Below are positions 17,539 through 27,801 of a stretch of DNA of 64,000 nucleotides, in pieces. Both the position numbers and the translations under genes were made by a program. The notes under the pieces are model-generated. The model had not been told where the DNA came from. It saw nothing but the letters and a program-made list of their open reading frames with translations, and did no database searches. Each line of letters begins with the position of its first letter. The first letter of the stretch is position 1. Origin of the DNA: Klebsiella grimontii (GTDB lineage: Bacteria > Pseudomonadota > Gammaproteobacteria > Enterobacterales > Enterobacteriaceae); contig NZ_FZTC01000015.1 in assembly GCF_900200035.1 (NCBI RefSeq), positions 868,001 to 932,000 on the forward strand, read 5' to 3'.

Positions 17539-18254
17539 CAGCCCGGTCTCCGTTCGAAGCGCGTCGCACGCTGGTCAATACGTTTCAGGATGTACTGACT
17601 CAACAGGGTGATGACCAGATAGATTGCCGCCGCGATGATGTACCAGTTAAACGGCTCCTGGGTACGAGTGGCGATGCTTTTGGTTTGCAGCATCAGGTCG
17701 TTGACGCTGATCAGGCTCACCAGCGCGGTATCCTTCAGCAGCACCAGCCACTGGTTACCGAGACCCGGCAGCGCGTGACGCCACATTTGCGGCATCACTA
17801 AGCGAAAGAAAATAGCGGCTTTCGATAGTCCCAGCGCCTGGCCGGATTCCCATTGCCCTTGCGGAACGGCCTTTAGCGCTCCGCGCAGGGTCTGCGATGC
17901 GTAAGCGGCATACAGCAGAGAAAGCGCGATAGCTCCGCAGAGGAACGGGCTGACGTCGAAGTTTTCAATCTGCATCTGTACCGGGATCTGCACAAAGCCG
18001 AGATTGATCGTAAAGCCGTCAGAGAGGGTCAGCAGCAGCTGTGAGGAACCAAAATAGATAAACAGAACCACCAGAATTTCCGGTAGTCCGCGTAAAAGGG
18101 TGACAATGCCGGTTGCGAGCCAGGCGATCGGACGCAGCTTCACCGACTCGAGGACGGCAAACAGCATCGCCAGCACCAGGCCGATGATCAGGGCGCAAAC
18201 GGCAAGGCCGACGGTCATCCCGGCGGCGCTTGCTAATGGAAAAAATTCGTTCAT
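17538..18254 (-). CDS. artQ: Arginine ABC transporter permease ArtQ
   Basis: 238 residues, polar amino acid permease family, with the docking loop [17 protein letters not shown] and conserved [20 protein letters not shown]. It starts six bases after the artI stop and overlaps artM by one base. Partner of ArtM in the arginine importer. Confidence 0.96.
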   Translation of the reverse strand: MNEFFPLASAAGMTVGLAVCALIIGLVLAMLFAVLESVKLRPIAWLATGIVTLLRGLPEILVVLFIYFGSSQLLLTLSDGFTINLGFVQIPVQMQIENFDVSPFLCGAIALSLLYAAYASQTLRGALKAVPQGQWESGQALGLSKAAIFFRLVMPQMWRHALPGLGNQWLVLLKDTALVSLISVNDLMLQTKSIATRTQEPFNWYIIAAAIYLVITLLSQYILKRIDQRATRFERRPG

Positions 18255-18260
18255 TCAGCG

Positions 18261-18992
18261 TTACTTCTGGAACCATTTGTTATAGATAGACTGGTAAGTC
18301 CCATCGCTTTTTACTTTTTCCAGCGCAGCGTTAAATTTCTGCTGCAGTTCGGTATTGCCCTGACGTAGCGCAATGCCGAGACCGGTGCCGAAATAGTCTT
18401 TATCGGTAACCTTGTCGCCCACCGCGGCCAGCTTCGGATTGCTCTTCAGCCATTCGGTCACTACGGCGGTATCGCCGAATACCGCATCAATACGGCCGTT
18501 CTGCAGGTCCAGCTTCGCATTCTGGTAGCTGTCGTAAGGAACGGTAGTGATTTCCGGGTGTTTGTCGGTGATGAATTTCTGGTGAGTGGTGCCGTTCTGC
18601 ACGCCGACTTTTTTGCCTTTCAGGGCATCAATGCTGGTGAATTTACCCTGCTGGCCGACGAACAGCGCGGAATTCTCATAGTACGGGGTGGTGAACAGCA
18701 CCTGCTTTTCACGCTCAGGAGTGATGTCCATCCCGGCCATGACCGCGTCGAAACGACGGAACTTCAGGCTGGGGATCAGGCTATCGAAGGCCTGGTTGGT
18801 AAAGGTGCAGGTCGCATCAATCTCTTTACACAGGGCGTTCGCCAGATCGACGTCAAAGCCGACAATTTTGTTATTGGCATCGATCGATTCAAATGGAGGG
18901 TAGGAGGCCTCGGTGGCGAAACGAATGGTCTGGGCTGCGGTAGCGGAGAGGCTCATGCCCGCAAGAAGAGCGGCAATCAGTACTTTTTTCAT
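18261..18992 (-). CDS. artI: Arginine-binding periplasmic protein ArtI
   Basis: 243 residues from the ATG at 18992; the open frame runs much further upstream (to 19247) but that part lies antiparallel in artP territory and is not protein of this family. Signal peptide MKKVLIAALLAGMSLSATAA, mature start QTIRFATEASYPPFES. Close paralogue of ArtJ (GMDITPER, NGTTHQKFITD, GDTAVVTEWLK). Second solute-binding protein of the system, encoded inside the transporter operon. Confidence 0.96.
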   Translation of the reverse strand: MKKVLIAALLAGMSLSATAAQTIRFATEASYPPFESIDANNKIVGFDVDLANALCKEIDATCTFTNQAFDSLIPSLKFRRFDAVMAGMDITPEREKQVLFTTPYYENSALFVGQQGKFTSIDALKGKKVGVQNGTTHQKFITDKHPEITTVPYDSYQNAKLDLQNGRIDAVFGDTAVVTEWLKSNPKLAAVGDKVTDKDYFGTGLGIALRQGNTELQQKFNAALEKVKSDGTYQSIYNKWFQK

Positions 18993-19011
18993 CGTCATTT
19001 CCCCGAAAACA

Positions 19012-19740
19012 TCAATGTGAAAGATAGTTTTTAAACGCGTCGGTCTGCGGATGCGCGAAGCAGCCGGCATCACCTTGTTCAACGATATGGCCATTTTCCA
19101 TATAGACCACGCGGCTGGCTGTTTTGCGCGCCACTTCCACTTCGTGGGTGACGATAACCTGCGTAATGCCGGTTTCAGCCAGTTCGCGGATAATACTGAC
19201 GATCTGGGCAGTGATTTCTGGATCGAGCGCCGCCGTGGGTTCATCAAAGAGCAGAACCTGCGGTTCCATCATCAGGGCGCGGGCAATGGCCACGCGCTGC
19301 TGCTGGCCGCCGGAAAGATGCAGCGGGTAGCGATCGCTATAGGGTTTCAGGCGCAGACGTTCGAGCAGCTTTTCCGCGCGGTCTAACGCCCGATCTTTGC
19401 TTAAACCGAGTACGCGGCAGGGGGCTTCAATCAGATTTTGCTGCACGGTCAGATGCGGCCACAGATTATACTGTTGGAAAACCATACCCACGTTCTGGCG
19501 CAGCTCGCGAATGGCTTTGTCAGAAGGCGCTTTGGTAAAGTCGAAATGGTTTCCGGCGATATGCAACGTACCGGAACGCGGCATCTCCAGCAGATTGAGG
19601 ACGCGCAGCAGCGAGCTTTTACCGGCACCGCTTGGGCCGAGCAGCACCAGCGTTTCCCCCTGCGGGCAATCCAGCGTGATGTCGAACAGCGCCTGGTGCG
19701 CGCCGTAGAAGCAATTAATGCCGTTTAATTTAATGCTCAT
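19012..19740 (-). CDS. artP: Arginine ABC transporter ATP-binding protein ArtP
   Basis: 242 residues from the ATG at 19740 ([20 protein letters not shown]), the family start. Walker [13 protein letters not shown]-loop [10 protein letters not shown], signature [15 protein letters not shown], Walker B VLLFDEP and H-loop VTHEV are intact. First gene of artPIQM. Its upstream region has an ARG-box-like sequence around 19801-19818 and a perfect dyad at 19824-19850. Confidence 0.97.
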   Translation of the reverse strand: MSIKLNGINCFYGAHQALFDITLDCPQGETLVLLGPSGAGKSSLLRVLNLLEMPRSGTLHIAGNHFDFTKAPSDKAIRELRQNVGMVFQQYNLWPHLTVQQNLIEAPCRVLGLSKDRALDRAEKLLERLRLKPYSDRYPLHLSGGQQQRVAIARALMMEPQVLLFDEPTAALDPEITAQIVSIIRELAETGITQVIVTHEVEVARKTASRVVYMENGHIVEQGDAGCFAHPQTDAFKNYLSH

Positions 19741-19800
19741 CTGGGCAGTCTGATACAAATAGCAATTGAGGCCGCAAATAGTACCTTTGGCAGAATAGTT

Positions 19801-19818
19801 ATGCAATATTTATGCGTT
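19801..19818 (-). promoter_or_regulatory. Degenerate ARG-box-like sequence upstream of artP
   Basis: The AT-rich partial dyad with TGCA and ATGC half sites around TATTT resembles weak ARG boxes. artP is ArgR-repressed in E. coli, so it is a plausible but imperfect operator about 60 bp upstream of the start. Confidence 0.3.
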
Positions 19819-19823
19819 AAAAG

Positions 19824-19850
19824 TTAAATGTAAACCATGTTTACATTTAA
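19824..19850. promoter_or_regulatory. Perfect 12-bp dyad between ybjP and artP
   Basis: TTAAATGTAAAC (19824-19835) is exactly repeated in inverse at 19839-19850 around the three bases CAT. It lies about 85 bp upstream of artP. It contains TGTAAA and TTTACA, the TyrR half sites, but with five rather than six bases between them. The ligand is unknown. Confidence 0.5.
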
Positions 19851-19890
19851 AGTTAGCACAAAATATGGCTTCGTGAAGGCGGGAGAAGTC

Positions 19891-19923
19891 AATGTCGGCA
19901 TTACCAGCGGAAATGCCGACATT
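19891..19923 (-). terminator. Stem-loop downstream of ybjP
   Basis: AATGTCGGCATT (19891-19902) and AATGCCGACATT (19912-19923) form a perfect 12-bp stem with a nine-base loop, 45 bases after the ybjP stop. No T-run follows on the minus strand, so it may be a processing barrier rather than a classical terminator. Confidence 0.45.
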
Positions 19924-19967
19924 TTACCGGGGTTATTTCATTCGGCCTGAGCGGCCTGGCGCCCGGA

Positions 19968-20483
19968 TTAGCGTTTTTCGAGACTCTGACGCAGGGTGCC
20001 CGCCGGCGCATGGGCGTTGTTGCCGAGATAACGCACGTCATCCACGGCCCAGCACTGGCCTTCCTGAATCATCAATACTTCGTCCTTCCAGCTTTGGGTG
20101 CCCTGTTTCAGCTCCACGCGCAGCGGAATATTGCGCGCGTCGCGATTAGGAATGGTCGAGGCGCTGGCGACATCGGCGCTGTCGGCTGGCGTTGTGCTGC
20201 TGGAGAACAGGTTTGACTGCAGCAGGGCGTTGTTAGACGGGTCCTGACGCGCGTCGTTCAGCAGTTTTGCCAGACCGTCGCTCAGGTACGGACGCAGCGC
20301 CGTTAAATCGCTGTTGCGGTGCTGCACCTGATAGTCATAAAACTTCTGCGCCACGTCATCCGGGCCGCCTTCGATGCAGGGGCCGCTGCGGGTGCCGTTA
20401 TCTTTGTAGGCAGGCGTGACGGTTGTACAGGCGCTGAGCGCCAGCGCGCAGGGGAGGACTAATGCAAGAACTTTGTAGCGCAT
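19968..20483 (-). CDS. ybjP: Putative lipoprotein YbjP
   Basis: 171 residues, the E. coli length. The lipobox LSAC places the acylated cysteine at residue 19 after a hydrophobic signal (VLALVLPCALALSAC). The mature part has TTVTPAYKDNGTRSGPCIEG and a DUF3828-like fold ending GQCWAVDDVRYLG. Located in the envelope; function unknown. Divergent from ybjQ. Confidence 0.88.
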   Translation of the reverse strand: MRYKVLALVLPCALALSACTTVTPAYKDNGTRSGPCIEGGPDDVAQKFYDYQVQHRNSDLTALRPYLSDGLAKLLNDARQDPSNNALLQSNLFSSSTTPADSADVASASTIPNRDARNIPLRVELKQGTQSWKDEVLMIQEGQCWAVDDVRYLGNNAHAPAGTLRQSLEKR

Positions 20484-20600
20484 GATGATTTCCTTATGAG
20501 CTCACTACGTTAGAATATCTGTTCAAGCATAGTGTATCAGATAGGGATTGTGCTTGACCCTTAGAGCTAACGCATTGAACGCTAAAGAAGGAGTTTGAAC

Positions 20601-20924
20601 ATGCAATTTTCAACTACGCCAACCCTCGAAGGTCAGCCCATCATCGAATACTGCGGCGTCGTCACCGGGGAAGCGATTCTCGGCGCTAACGTATTCCGCG
20701 ATTTTTTCGCCAGCATCCGCGATATCGTCGGCGGTCGTTCCGGCGCCTATGAAAAAGAGCTGCGTAAAGCCCGGGAAATCGCCTTTGAAGAGCTAAGCGA
20801 ACAGGCCAAAGCGCTGGGCGCCAACGCGGTTGTCGGCATTGATATTGATTATGAAACCGTCGGTAAAGATAGCAGCATGCTGATGGTCAGCGTCAGCGGC
20901 ACCGCGGTGAAGACCCGGCGATGA
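20601..20924 (+). CDS. ybjQ: YbjQ, UPF0145 putative heavy-metal-binding protein
   Basis: 107 residues from the ATG at 20601, with AAGGAG at 20587-20592; the frame also has an earlier start at 20595 that would leave poor spacing. Features of the pentameric UPF0145/DUF74 fold: [40 protein letters not shown], and [13 protein letters not shown]. Biochemical role unproven. It overlaps amiD as ATGA, so the two genes are coupled. Confidence 0.9.
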   Translation: MQFSTTPTLEGQPIIEYCGVVTGEAILGANVFRDFFASIRDIVGGRSGAYEKELRKAREIAFEELSEQAKALGANAVVGIDIDYETVGKDSSMLMVSVSGTAVKTRR

Positions 20925-21751
20925 GAATGTGCCGGGCAGGCGTCCTGCTGACGCTGCTGCTGGCGGGCTGCGCTACGGAAAAGGGCATTATCGATCGCGA
21001 CGGCTATCAGCTGGATACGCGCCACCCGGCGCAGGCGGCTTATCCGCGCATCAAAGTGCTGGTGATCCACTACACCGCCGATGATTTCGACGTTTCGCTG
21101 GCGACGCTGACGGATAACCAGGTGAGCTCTCACTACCTGATTCCGGAGATACCGCCGCTGCACGGAGGCAAACCGCGGATCTGGCAGCTGGTGCCGGAAG
21201 AGGATCTGGCCTGGCATGCGGGCGTCAGCTTCTGGCGCGGCAGCACGCGTATTAACGATACCTCGATTGGTATTGAGCTGGAGAATCGCGGCTGGCAAAA
21301 AACGGCCGGGGGCAAAAGCTTCACGCCGTTTAATCCGGCGCAAATTGACGCTCTGATCCCGTTGGCGAAAGACATTATCGCCCGCTACCATATCGCGCCG
21401 CAGAACGTGGTCGCGCATGCGGACATCGCCCCGCAGCGTAAAGACGATCCGGGGCCGCTGTTCCCGTGGCGCAGGCTGGCCGAACAGGGAATTGGCGCAT
21501 GGCCGGATGCCCAGCGCGTGGCGTTTTATCTGCAGGGGCGCCCGTCATACGAGCCGGTCGACGCCGCAGAGCTGCTGGACGTGCTGTCTCGCTACGGCTA
21601 TCAGGTAACGCCGGACATGACCCCTGCACAGCAGAAGCGGGTCATTATGGCTTTCCAGATGCACTTCCGCCCCGAGCGCTGGGACGGGGTTGCCGATGCC
21701 CAAACCCTGGCGATAGCCGAAGCGCTGCTGGAAAAGTATGGGCGGGGTTAA
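20921..21751 (+). CDS. amiD: N-acetylmuramoyl-L-alanine amidase AmiD, outer-membrane lipoprotein
   Basis: 276 residues. Lipobox LLAGC with the cysteine at residue 17. An amidase_2 (T7 lysozyme/AmpD-like) zinc domain follows: [10 protein letters not shown] gives the first zinc histidine, [14 protein letters not shown] the second histidine and the aspartate, and IGIELENRG the catalytic-site glutamate. The C-terminal peptidoglycan-binding region (about 200-270) includes [14 protein letters not shown]. It cleaves amide bonds in muropeptides, including anhydro forms. Its end overlaps the convergent ybjS end by four bases. Confidence 0.94.
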   Translation: MRMCRAGVLLTLLLAGCATEKGIIDRDGYQLDTRHPAQAAYPRIKVLVIHYTADDFDVSLATLTDNQVSSHYLIPEIPPLHGGKPRIWQLVPEEDLAWHAGVSFWRGSTRINDTSIGIELENRGWQKTAGGKSFTPFNPAQIDALIPLAKDIIARYHIAPQNVVAHADIAPQRKDDPGPLFPWRRLAEQGIGAWPDAQRVAFYLQGRPSYEPVDAAELLDVLSRYGYQVTPDMTPAQQKRVIMAFQMHFRPERWDGVADAQTLAIAEALLEKYGRG

Positions 21752-22761
21752 TAGTGCAGCTTACCGTGGTCCTTCAACCACGCGGCGGTACGGATAATGC
21801 CTTCATCCATCGTGACAACCGGCCGGTAGTCTAGCTCCTGCTGGGCGCGGGAGATATCAAGGGTGAAATCAAAGTTCAGCTTAGAGACGCCGTAGTGGGT
21901 AAAGGCGGGCTCTTTAGCTGACTTATTGCCAAAGCGCTCCATGCTGCGGGCAATAATATCCAGCATCGGGTAAGGGACCGAACGGATGCGGCACTTTATT
22001 CCCAGCTCATCGATGAGTTTCTGTACGATGCTGTGCAGGGTTTGCGGTTCGCCGTTAGTGATGTTGTACGCCCGGGCCGAGGGCAAGAGGTCGCACTGGG
22101 GCTGGCTGGCGAGCCACATCGCGTGTACCGCGTTTTCATAGTAGGTCATATCCACCAGCGCGCTGCCGCCGCGCGGCAACAGAACGCTACCGTAGTGCTG
22201 CATCATTTGCGCCAGCCGCGGGATAAACACTTTATCATGCGGGCCAAACAGGCTCTGCGGGCGCAGGATCGTAAAGCGGGTATTCGGGTTGGCCTGCGCC
22301 AGAAGATGGATCACATCTTCGCTTGCCGCTTTGCTGCGGGCGAATTCGTTGGCGAAACGCTGCGGGCGAAAATCTTCCTTAACATCGCGATGATGGTGAT
22401 AATCAAAATAGAGCGACGGCGAAGAGATGTGCACGAAGTTGCGCACGCCCCAGGCTACCGACCACTCGCCGAGACGGCGAGTCGCGCGGACGTTAGCTAA
22501 ATCGAAGGCCTGCTGGGTGCCCCACGGCGAGGTAAAGCTGGAACAGTGCCACAGGGTATCGATACCGGCGAGCATCACTTTGGCCTGCGAAGAGACCAGC
22601 TCGGTTAAGTCCGCAGGGACGAACTCTGCGCCCATTTTGCTCAGAAGCTTGCCCATCGCTTCGTTGCGCCCGGTCGCTCTGACGCTAATGCCCCTGTTAC
22701 GCAGATATTCCACCGCGTTGCGGCCCAATCCGCTGGTCGCACCGGTAACCAGTACCTTCAT
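21748..22761 (-). CDS. ybjS: YbjS, NAD(P)-dependent SDR-type oxidoreductase
   Basis: 337 residues, extended short-chain dehydrogenase. Rossmann motif [11 protein letters not shown] at the N-terminus; [12 protein letters not shown] and [13 protein letters not shown] around the atypical catalytic region; E. coli YbjS has the same length. Substrate unknown. It follows ybjT on the minus strand after about 96 bp, and its stop overlaps amiD. Confidence 0.88.
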   Translation of the reverse strand: MKVLVTGATSGLGRNAVEYLRNRGISVRATGRNEAMGKLLSKMGAEFVPADLTELVSSQAKVMLAGIDTLWHCSSFTSPWGTQQAFDLANVRATRRLGEWSVAWGVRNFVHISSPSLYFDYHHHRDVKEDFRPQRFANEFARSKAASEDVIHLLAQANPNTRFTILRPQSLFGPHDKVFIPRLAQMMQHYGSVLLPRGGSALVDMTYYENAVHAMWLASQPQCDLLPSARAYNITNGEPQTLHSIVQKLIDELGIKCRIRSVPYPMLDIIARSMERFGNKSAKEPAFTHYGVSKLNFDFTLDISRAQQELDYRPVVTMDEGIIRTAAWLKDHGKLHY

Positions 22762-22857
22762 ATCGATCCACTGTTAAACAAAAGAATTTCGTGCGCATTT
22801 TTCCGTGATTCTGACTACGATGCAATGAGAATCATGAAAGAATTCTATACGTATACT

Positions 22858-24291
22858 CTATTTGATGGTGATTTGCTCCGCCAGGTGGGCGATGCGTCGC
22901 GCCATACCGCGAAAAATAAACAGATGCGCCGGGATCATCAGTAGCCAGTAGAAGAGCCCCGGCATACCGTGCGGGTGCCACCAGGCGCGCACGTCCAGCT
23001 CGCGATGATCGCCTTTATCGCGCAGGGTAAAGCTCAGGCGGCCAAGGCCGGGCGCTTTCATGCCGAATAACAGCGTCAGCTGCTTTTCCGGCTCGACGAT
23101 AATGACCTTCCAGCTGTCCACCGCGTCGCCGGTTTGCAGATACGCTCTTTCCGGACGCCCCTTTGCCAGCCGATGGCCGACCAGCAGGTCCATCGCCCCG
23201 CGAGTTTTCCACAGCACGTTACCGAAGAAATAGCCCTCTTTGCCGCCGATTTGGTTGATCACCTCCCACAGCGCGCCGGAGCTGGCGGAAGTATTAACGG
23301 TACAGCCCGCCTGTTTCGGATAGTAGCCGTATTCGGGCCGCCAGCGGGCGAAGGCCTGCGCATCGTAGCCCCAGTCGCTGGAGTTCACCAGCTGCTCCTC
23401 TTCTTTAAGCGTGCGGCGCACCGCCTCATCAAACGCGATAAGCGGTTGAGGAATTAAGGCCCGCAGGGCGCGATCGTCGGCGATCAGATCGTGCTTTAGC
23501 CCCTGAATCAGGGCTTTGGCCGTGGTTGGCGGCACCGAGGTAATCACATTGAGAAACCACACTGAAATCCAGCGGGTAGGGAAAGGAACAGGAATCAGCG
23601 GGCGTCGTTTGCCGCTGACCGCCATAAAGCGGATAAACTGCTGCTGATAGCTTAGCGTTTCCGGCCCGGCGGCTTCAAACACCCGATGCTCGCGGGACGG
23701 ATGGTCAAGCAACCGCAGCAGATAGTAGAGCAAATTTTCCAGCGCAATCGGCGTAGTGCGCGAGCGTACCCAGCGCGGCGGCGTCAGCACCGGCAGGTTG
23801 TAAACCATATCGCGCATCACTTCGAAGGCGGCGGAACCGGCGCCGACGATAATGCCGGCGCGAACTTCCGCTACCGGGACGCCCGATTCGCGCAGCAGAT
23901 CGCCGGTGATCTGGCGGGCGCGTAGATGATCGGATTGCTCCTGCTCCTCCACCTGTAAGGAACTGAGAAAGATGACTTCGTTCACCGGCGTCTCGCGCAG
24001 CGCGTCGCGAACGTTGAGCGCGACCTGCCGCTCGTGGCGGATAAAGTCGCCGCCTTCGCCCATCCCGTGCACCAGATAGTAAACGGTATCAGCCTGCGCC
24101 AGCAGGTCGGGTAGCGCTTCCGGCTGGTTTAAATCGAGCGAATAGCACTCGACGCCGGGGAGATGCTGTTTTTTAAGCCTGTCGATGTGGCGTGCCGCCG
24201 CCAGCACGGTGAAGCCCTGCTCGCTGAGTCTTTTCACCAGATGCTGGCCGATATAACCGCTGGCGCCAAGCACCAGAATTCGCTGCGACAC
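22858..24291 (-). CDS. ybjT: YbjT, SDR-type NAD(P)-binding protein with DUF2867 domain
   Basis: 477 residues, one more than E. coli. The N-terminal atypical SDR domain has [16 protein letters not shown]; the C-terminal DUF2867 domain (from about 330) has [20 protein letters not shown] and [20 protein letters not shown], suggesting membrane association. Function unknown. It starts ten bases after ltaE ends and is probably cotranscribed in poxB-ltaE-ybjT. Confidence 0.88.
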   Translation of the reverse strand: MSQRILVLGASGYIGQHLVKRLSEQGFTVLAAARHIDRLKKQHLPGVECYSLDLNQPEALPDLLAQADTVYYLVHGMGEGGDFIRHERQVALNVRDALRETPVNEVIFLSSLQVEEQEQSDHLRARQITGDLLRESGVPVAEVRAGIIVGAGSAAFEVMRDMVYNLPVLTPPRWVRSRTTPIALENLLYYLLRLLDHPSREHRVFEAAGPETLSYQQQFIRFMAVSGKRRPLIPVPFPTRWISVWFLNVITSVPPTTAKALIQGLKHDLIADDRALRALIPQPLIAFDEAVRRTLKEEEQLVNSSDWGYDAQAFARWRPEYGYYPKQAGCTVNTSASSGALWEVINQIGGKEGYFFGNVLWKTRGAMDLLVGHRLAKGRPERAYLQTGDAVDSWKVIIVEPEKQLTLLFGMKAPGLGRLSFTLRDKGDHRELDVRAWWHPHGMPGLFYWLLMIPAHLFIFRGMARRIAHLAEQITIK

Positions 24292-24301
24292 ACCGGACTC
24301 C

Positions 24302-25303
24302 TTAACGGTTTAAAAATGCCTGCCAGTGGCTCACTACCTCGGCGAGCTGCTGGCGGTTAACGTCAATATGCGTCACCAGGCGCACGATGGGCGAGGCGTT
24401 GATCAGCACCCCGCGTTCGCGCAGATACTCGCCCAGCGCGGTGGCGCGCGCTTCACCAACGCGAACAAACAGCATATTGGTATCGTGGCGCATCACGTCA
24501 GCGCCGACGGCGCGCAGCTGTTCCGCCATCCACGCGGCGTTGTCATGATCCTCTTTTAAGCGCGCGACGTTGTTCTGCAAAGCATACAGGCCAGCCGCCG
24601 CCAGAATCCCCGCCTGACGCATTCCGCCGCCGACCATTTTCCGCCAGCGGATCGCGCGGCGAATATACTCTTCGCTCCCTACCAGCAGCGAGCCTACCGG
24701 CGCGCCAAGGCCTTTGGACAGGCAGATGGTGAAAGAATCGCAGTAGCGGGTGATATCGCGCAGCTCGCAGCCGTAGTCCACGACGGCGTTAAAAATACGC
24801 GCGCCGTCCACGTGCAGTCCGAGGCCGCGCTGGCGCGTGAATTCCCAGGCTTCTTTCAGATATTCACGCGGCAGCACTTTGCCGTTATGGGTATTTTCCA
24901 GCGACAGCAGGCGGGTGGGCGCGAAATGAATATCGTCCGGTTTGATTTTGGCCGCGACTTTGTCCAGCGGCAGGGTGCCGTCCGCTGCGGCGTCGATGGG
25001 CTGCGGTTGGATGCTGCCGAGTACCGCCGCGCCGCCGGCTTCATAGAGATAGTTATGCGCGCCCTGGCCGACGATATACTCTTCGCCGCGCTGGCAGTGG
25101 CTGAGCAGGGCGACCAGGTTGGCCTGGGTGCCGGTGGGCAAGAAGATCGCGGCTTCTTTGCCCGCCAGCTCGGCAGCAAAGCGCTGGAGTTCGTTAACGG
25201 TCGGGTCGTCGCCATAGACGTCATCCCCGACCGGGGCGGCCATCATAGCTTCCAGCATGGCGCGGCCCGGGCGGGTGACGGTATCACTGCGTAAATCTAT
25301 CAT
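24302..25303 (-). CDS. ltaE: Low-specificity L-threonine aldolase LtaE
   Basis: 333 residues, PLP fold-type I. N-terminus [32 protein letters not shown] carries the PLP-binding aspartate, and [14 protein letters not shown] the Schiff-base lysine (about residue 197). It cleaves L-threonine and L-allo-threonine to glycine and acetaldehyde. In E. coli it is in an operon with poxB; here an ERIC element separates the two genes. Confidence 0.95.
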   Translation of the reverse strand: MIDLRSDTVTRPGRAMLEAMMAAPVGDDVYGDDPTVNELQRFAAELAGKEAAIFLPTGTQANLVALLSHCQRGEEYIVGQGAHNYLYEAGGAAVLGSIQPQPIDAAADGTLPLDKVAAKIKPDDIHFAPTRLLSLENTHNGKVLPREYLKEAWEFTRQRGLGLHVDGARIFNAVVDYGCELRDITRYCDSFTICLSKGLGAPVGSLLVGSEEYIRRAIRWRKMVGGGMRQAGILAAAGLYALQNNVARLKEDHDNAAWMAEQLRAVGADVMRHDTNMLFVRVGEARATALGEYLRERGVLINASPIVRLVTHIDVNRQQLAEVVSHWQAFLNR

Positions 25304-25313
25304 GTCATATCCT

Positions 25314-25439
25314 TATACACTTCATTCTTCGCGCTGCTTCTGCGTTGGCTACACCCTCAAAGCCCGGTCACATAGTTATCTATGCTCCCGGGGATGTTCG
25401 GGCTTGCCGCCTTGAGGCAACACGAAGGATTTTGTGTAT
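25314..25439. repeat. ERIC (IRU) element between poxB and ltaE
   Basis: A roughly 126-bp imperfect palindrome bounded by TATACAC and GTGTAT. It contains the ERIC landmarks CTGCGTTGGCT and CTTGCCGCCTTGAGGCAAC and a central inverted CCCGGTCACATAGTTATC / CTATGCTCCCGGGG. Length and end structure match the 127-bp ERIC family. It is transcribed within the poxB-ltaE mRNA. Confidence 0.85.
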
Positions 25440-25457
25440 GAATTGAAAAGGATATTT

Positions 25458-27176
25458 TTACCTTAGCCAGTTAGTTTTCGCCAGTTCAATAACCTCGTCG
25501 CCGCGGCCGCTGATAATCGCGCGCAGCATATAAAGGCTGAAACCTTTGGCCTGCTCCAGTTTGATTTGCGGCGGCATCGCCAGCTCTTCACTGGCGACGA
25601 CCACATCCACCAGTACCGGGCCATCGGTAGCGAAAGCGGTTTGCAGCGCTTCATCAACCTCTGACGCACGCTCAACGCGTATGCCCTTGATACCACACGC
25701 TTCGGCGATGCGGGCAAAGTTGGTGGCGTGCAGCTCGGTGCCGTCTGTCAGATAGCCCCCGGCCTTCATCTCCATCGCCACGAAACCCAGTACGCTGTTA
25801 TTGAAGATAACGATTTTCACCGGCAGCTTCATTTGCGCCAGCGAGAGGAAATCCCCCATTAGCATGCTAAAGCCGCCGTCGCCGCACATTGCCACGACCT
25901 GGCGGTCGGGAGCCGTGGCTTTTGCGCCGATGGCCTGCGGCATGGCGTTAGCCATTGACCCATGGTTGAAGGAGCCGAGCAGGCGGCGCTTGGCGTTCAT
26001 CTGCAGATAGCGCGCGGCCCAGACGGTCGGCGTACCCACGTCACAGGTAAAAATGGCGTCCTCGTCGGCAAAGTGGCTGATGCGCTGCGCCAGATACTGC
26101 GGATGAAGCGTTTTGTCGCTGGGCTTGGCCAGATCGTCGAGCCCCTTACGCGCGTCGCGATAGTGTTCCAGCGCTTTATCGAGGAATTTGCGGTCGGTTT
26201 TCTCTTCGAGAAGCGGCAGCAGCGCGTTGAGGGTGGATTTGATATCGCCGACCAGCGCCATGTCCACTTTACTGTGGGCGCCGATACTGCCGGGGTTGAT
26301 ATCGATCTGAATAATTTTCGCGTCCGTCGGGTAGAAGGCGCGATAGGGGAACTGGGTGCCGAGCAGTACCAGGGTGTCGGCGTTCATCATGGTGTGGAAG
26401 CCGGAGGAGAAGCCAATCAGCCCAGTCATCCCCACATCATAAGGGTTGTCGTATTCAACGTGCTCTTTGCCGCGCAGCGCATGAACGATAGGCGCTTTGA
26501 GCTTCGCGGCGAACGCCACCAGCTCTTTATGCGCTCCGGCGCAGCCGCTGCCGCACATCAGGGCGATGTTGCTGGAATAGCGCAGCAGCTGGGCCAGCTT
26601 CTTCAGCTCTTCTTCCGCCGGCGTCACCTGCGGCAGCGGCGCGTGGTACCAGTGGCTGCTGGCGCTTTCCGGCGCGGGTTTTAGCGCAACGTCGCCGGGG
26701 AGCACCACTACCGAGACGCCGCGGTTAATTACTGCTTTGCGCATGGCGATGGCCAGCACCTGCGGAATTTGTTCCGGGGATGAGACCAGTTCGCAGTAGT
26801 GGCTGCATTCGCGGAACAGCTCCTGAGGGTGCGTCTCCTGAAAATAGCCGCTGCCGATTTCACTGGAAGGAATATGGGCGGCGATAGCCAGCACCGGAAC
26901 ATGGTTGCGGTGACAGTCGAAAAGGCCGTTAATCAGGTGCAGGTTGCCCGGCCCGCAGGAACCGGCGCATACCGCCAGTTCGCCGGTAAGCTGGGCCTCC
27001 GCTCCGGCGGCGAAGGCGGCCACTTCTTCGTGGCGCGTGGGCATCCAATCGATGGTCCCCATGCGGTTCAGGCTGTCGCTTAAGCCGTTAAGAGAATCCC
27101 CGGTTACGCCCCAAATACGTTTAACGCCAGCCTGTTCAAGAGTTTTGGCAATGTATGCCGCCACGGTCTGTTTCAT
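25458..27176 (-). CDS. poxB: Pyruvate oxidase (pyruvate:ubiquinone oxidoreductase) PoxB
   Basis: 572 residues, the E. coli length. ThDP-dependent enzyme: N-terminal [15 protein letters not shown] with the cofactor glutamate, a middle FAD domain, and C-terminal ThDP/Mg motif [20 protein letters not shown]. The final residues [18 protein letters not shown] are the lipid-activation peptide. It oxidises pyruvate to acetate and CO2 and feeds electrons to ubiquinone in stationary phase. Confidence 0.97.
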   Translation of the reverse strand: MKQTVAAYIAKTLEQAGVKRIWGVTGDSLNGLSDSLNRMGTIDWMPTRHEEVAAFAAGAEAQLTGELAVCAGSCGPGNLHLINGLFDCHRNHVPVLAIAAHIPSSEIGSGYFQETHPQELFRECSHYCELVSSPEQIPQVLAIAMRKAVINRGVSVVVLPGDVALKPAPESASSHWYHAPLPQVTPAEEELKKLAQLLRYSSNIALMCGSGCAGAHKELVAFAAKLKAPIVHALRGKEHVEYDNPYDVGMTGLIGFSSGFHTMMNADTLVLLGTQFPYRAFYPTDAKIIQIDINPGSIGAHSKVDMALVGDIKSTLNALLPLLEEKTDRKFLDKALEHYRDARKGLDDLAKPSDKTLHPQYLAQRISHFADEDAIFTCDVGTPTVWAARYLQMNAKRRLLGSFNHGSMANAMPQAIGAKATAPDRQVVAMCGDGGFSMLMGDFLSLAQMKLPVKIVIFNNSVLGFVAMEMKAGGYLTDGTELHATNFARIAEACGIKGIRVERASEVDEALQTAFATDGPVLVDVVVASEELAMPPQIKLEQAKGFSLYMLRAIISGRGDEVIELAKTNWLR

Positions 27177-27217
27177 GGTTCTCCATCTCCTTTTTGTGAT
27201 AACGCTTACAAGCTTAG

Positions 27218-27246
27218 ATGATACTGCCAGTTACGCTCGCTTTAAC
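27218..27246 (-). promoter_or_regulatory. Probable stationary-phase promoter of poxB
   Basis: On the minus strand a TATCAT -10 hexamer (27218-27223) is followed by CTAAGCTT, closely resembling the sigma-S-dependent poxB promoter of E. coli. The -35 position is GTTAAA (27241-27246), weak, as expected for sigma-S. Confidence 0.5.
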
Positions 27247-27327
27247 CCCTCATTTTCGCTGGTTTTTTTCAGCAAAAACTCCGCATAATCTGTGCTCACA
27301 TAAAGTGGTAAACAGGAATCATTTCAA

Positions 27328-27762
27328 ATGGTTAAATCGCTGTTAAATGCTGTTAATAAACTGCTGTCTCATGACGATTTCGGCAAACTCTTGTTACGAC
27401 TTGCCGTTGGCGGACTGATGCTGTTTCACGGATTGCACAAGCTATTTGATGGCGTAGGGGGAATCAGCAATATGCTGGTAGCAAAAGGATTGCCGGGTTT
27501 TATCGCTTATGGGGTATTAGTGGGTGAGGTGGTTGCGCCTTGCCTGCTGATCCTGGGAATTCTTACCCGTCCGGCGGCGCTGGTGCTGGCGTTTACGATG
27601 GTCGTCGCCTGGCTGATGGTCGGGACGGGCAAAACCTTCGCGCTGGATGCGGTCGGCGCGTGGGCGATTGAGAGCCTGGTCTATTTTTTCGTGGGTGCGC
27701 TGGCGGTCGCTTTTTTGGGGGCAGGGCGCTATGCCATCGCCGGCAATTCGGCCTGGCGGTAA
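27328..27762 (+). CDS. DoxX-family membrane protein
   Basis: 144 residues with four hydrophobic segments (about 22-42, 55-80, 84-102 and 113-135). FGKLLLRLAVGGLMLFHGLHKL at the start and ILGILTRPAALVLAFTMVVA are DoxX family hallmarks. DoxX proteins are often linked with quinone or thiol redox stress, but the biochemical role is open. It is divergent from poxB and convergent with hcr, and K-12 has no gene here. Codon use looks like its neighbours, so no sign of recent transfer. Confidence 0.85.
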   Translation: MVKSLLNAVNKLLSHDDFGKLLLRLAVGGLMLFHGLHKLFDGVGGISNMLVAKGLPGFIAYGVLVGEVVAPCLLILGILTRPAALVLAFTMVVAWLMVGTGKTFALDAVGAWAIESLVYFFVGALAVAFLGAGRYAIAGNSAWR

Positions 27763-27767
27763 AGATA

Positions 27768-27793
27768 GCCGGATGGCGCTGCGCCATCCGGCA
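27768..27793. repeat. REP palindrome between the DoxX gene and hcr
   Basis: GCCGGATGGCGCTGCGCCATCCGGC is a near-perfect REP unit lying between convergent genes, likely serving as transcript boundary for both. Confidence 0.8.
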
Positions 27794-27801
27794 GTTGCTG
27801 G

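Noticed and set aside
18993-19247. Long upstream extension of artI
   Set aside because: It lies antisense/out of frame to artP coding sequence, and a proper signal peptide starts at 18992.
19829-19845. TyrR box upstream of artP
   Set aside because: TGTAAA and TTTACA are separated by five bases, whereas TyrR boxes have six; kept only as an unassigned dyad.
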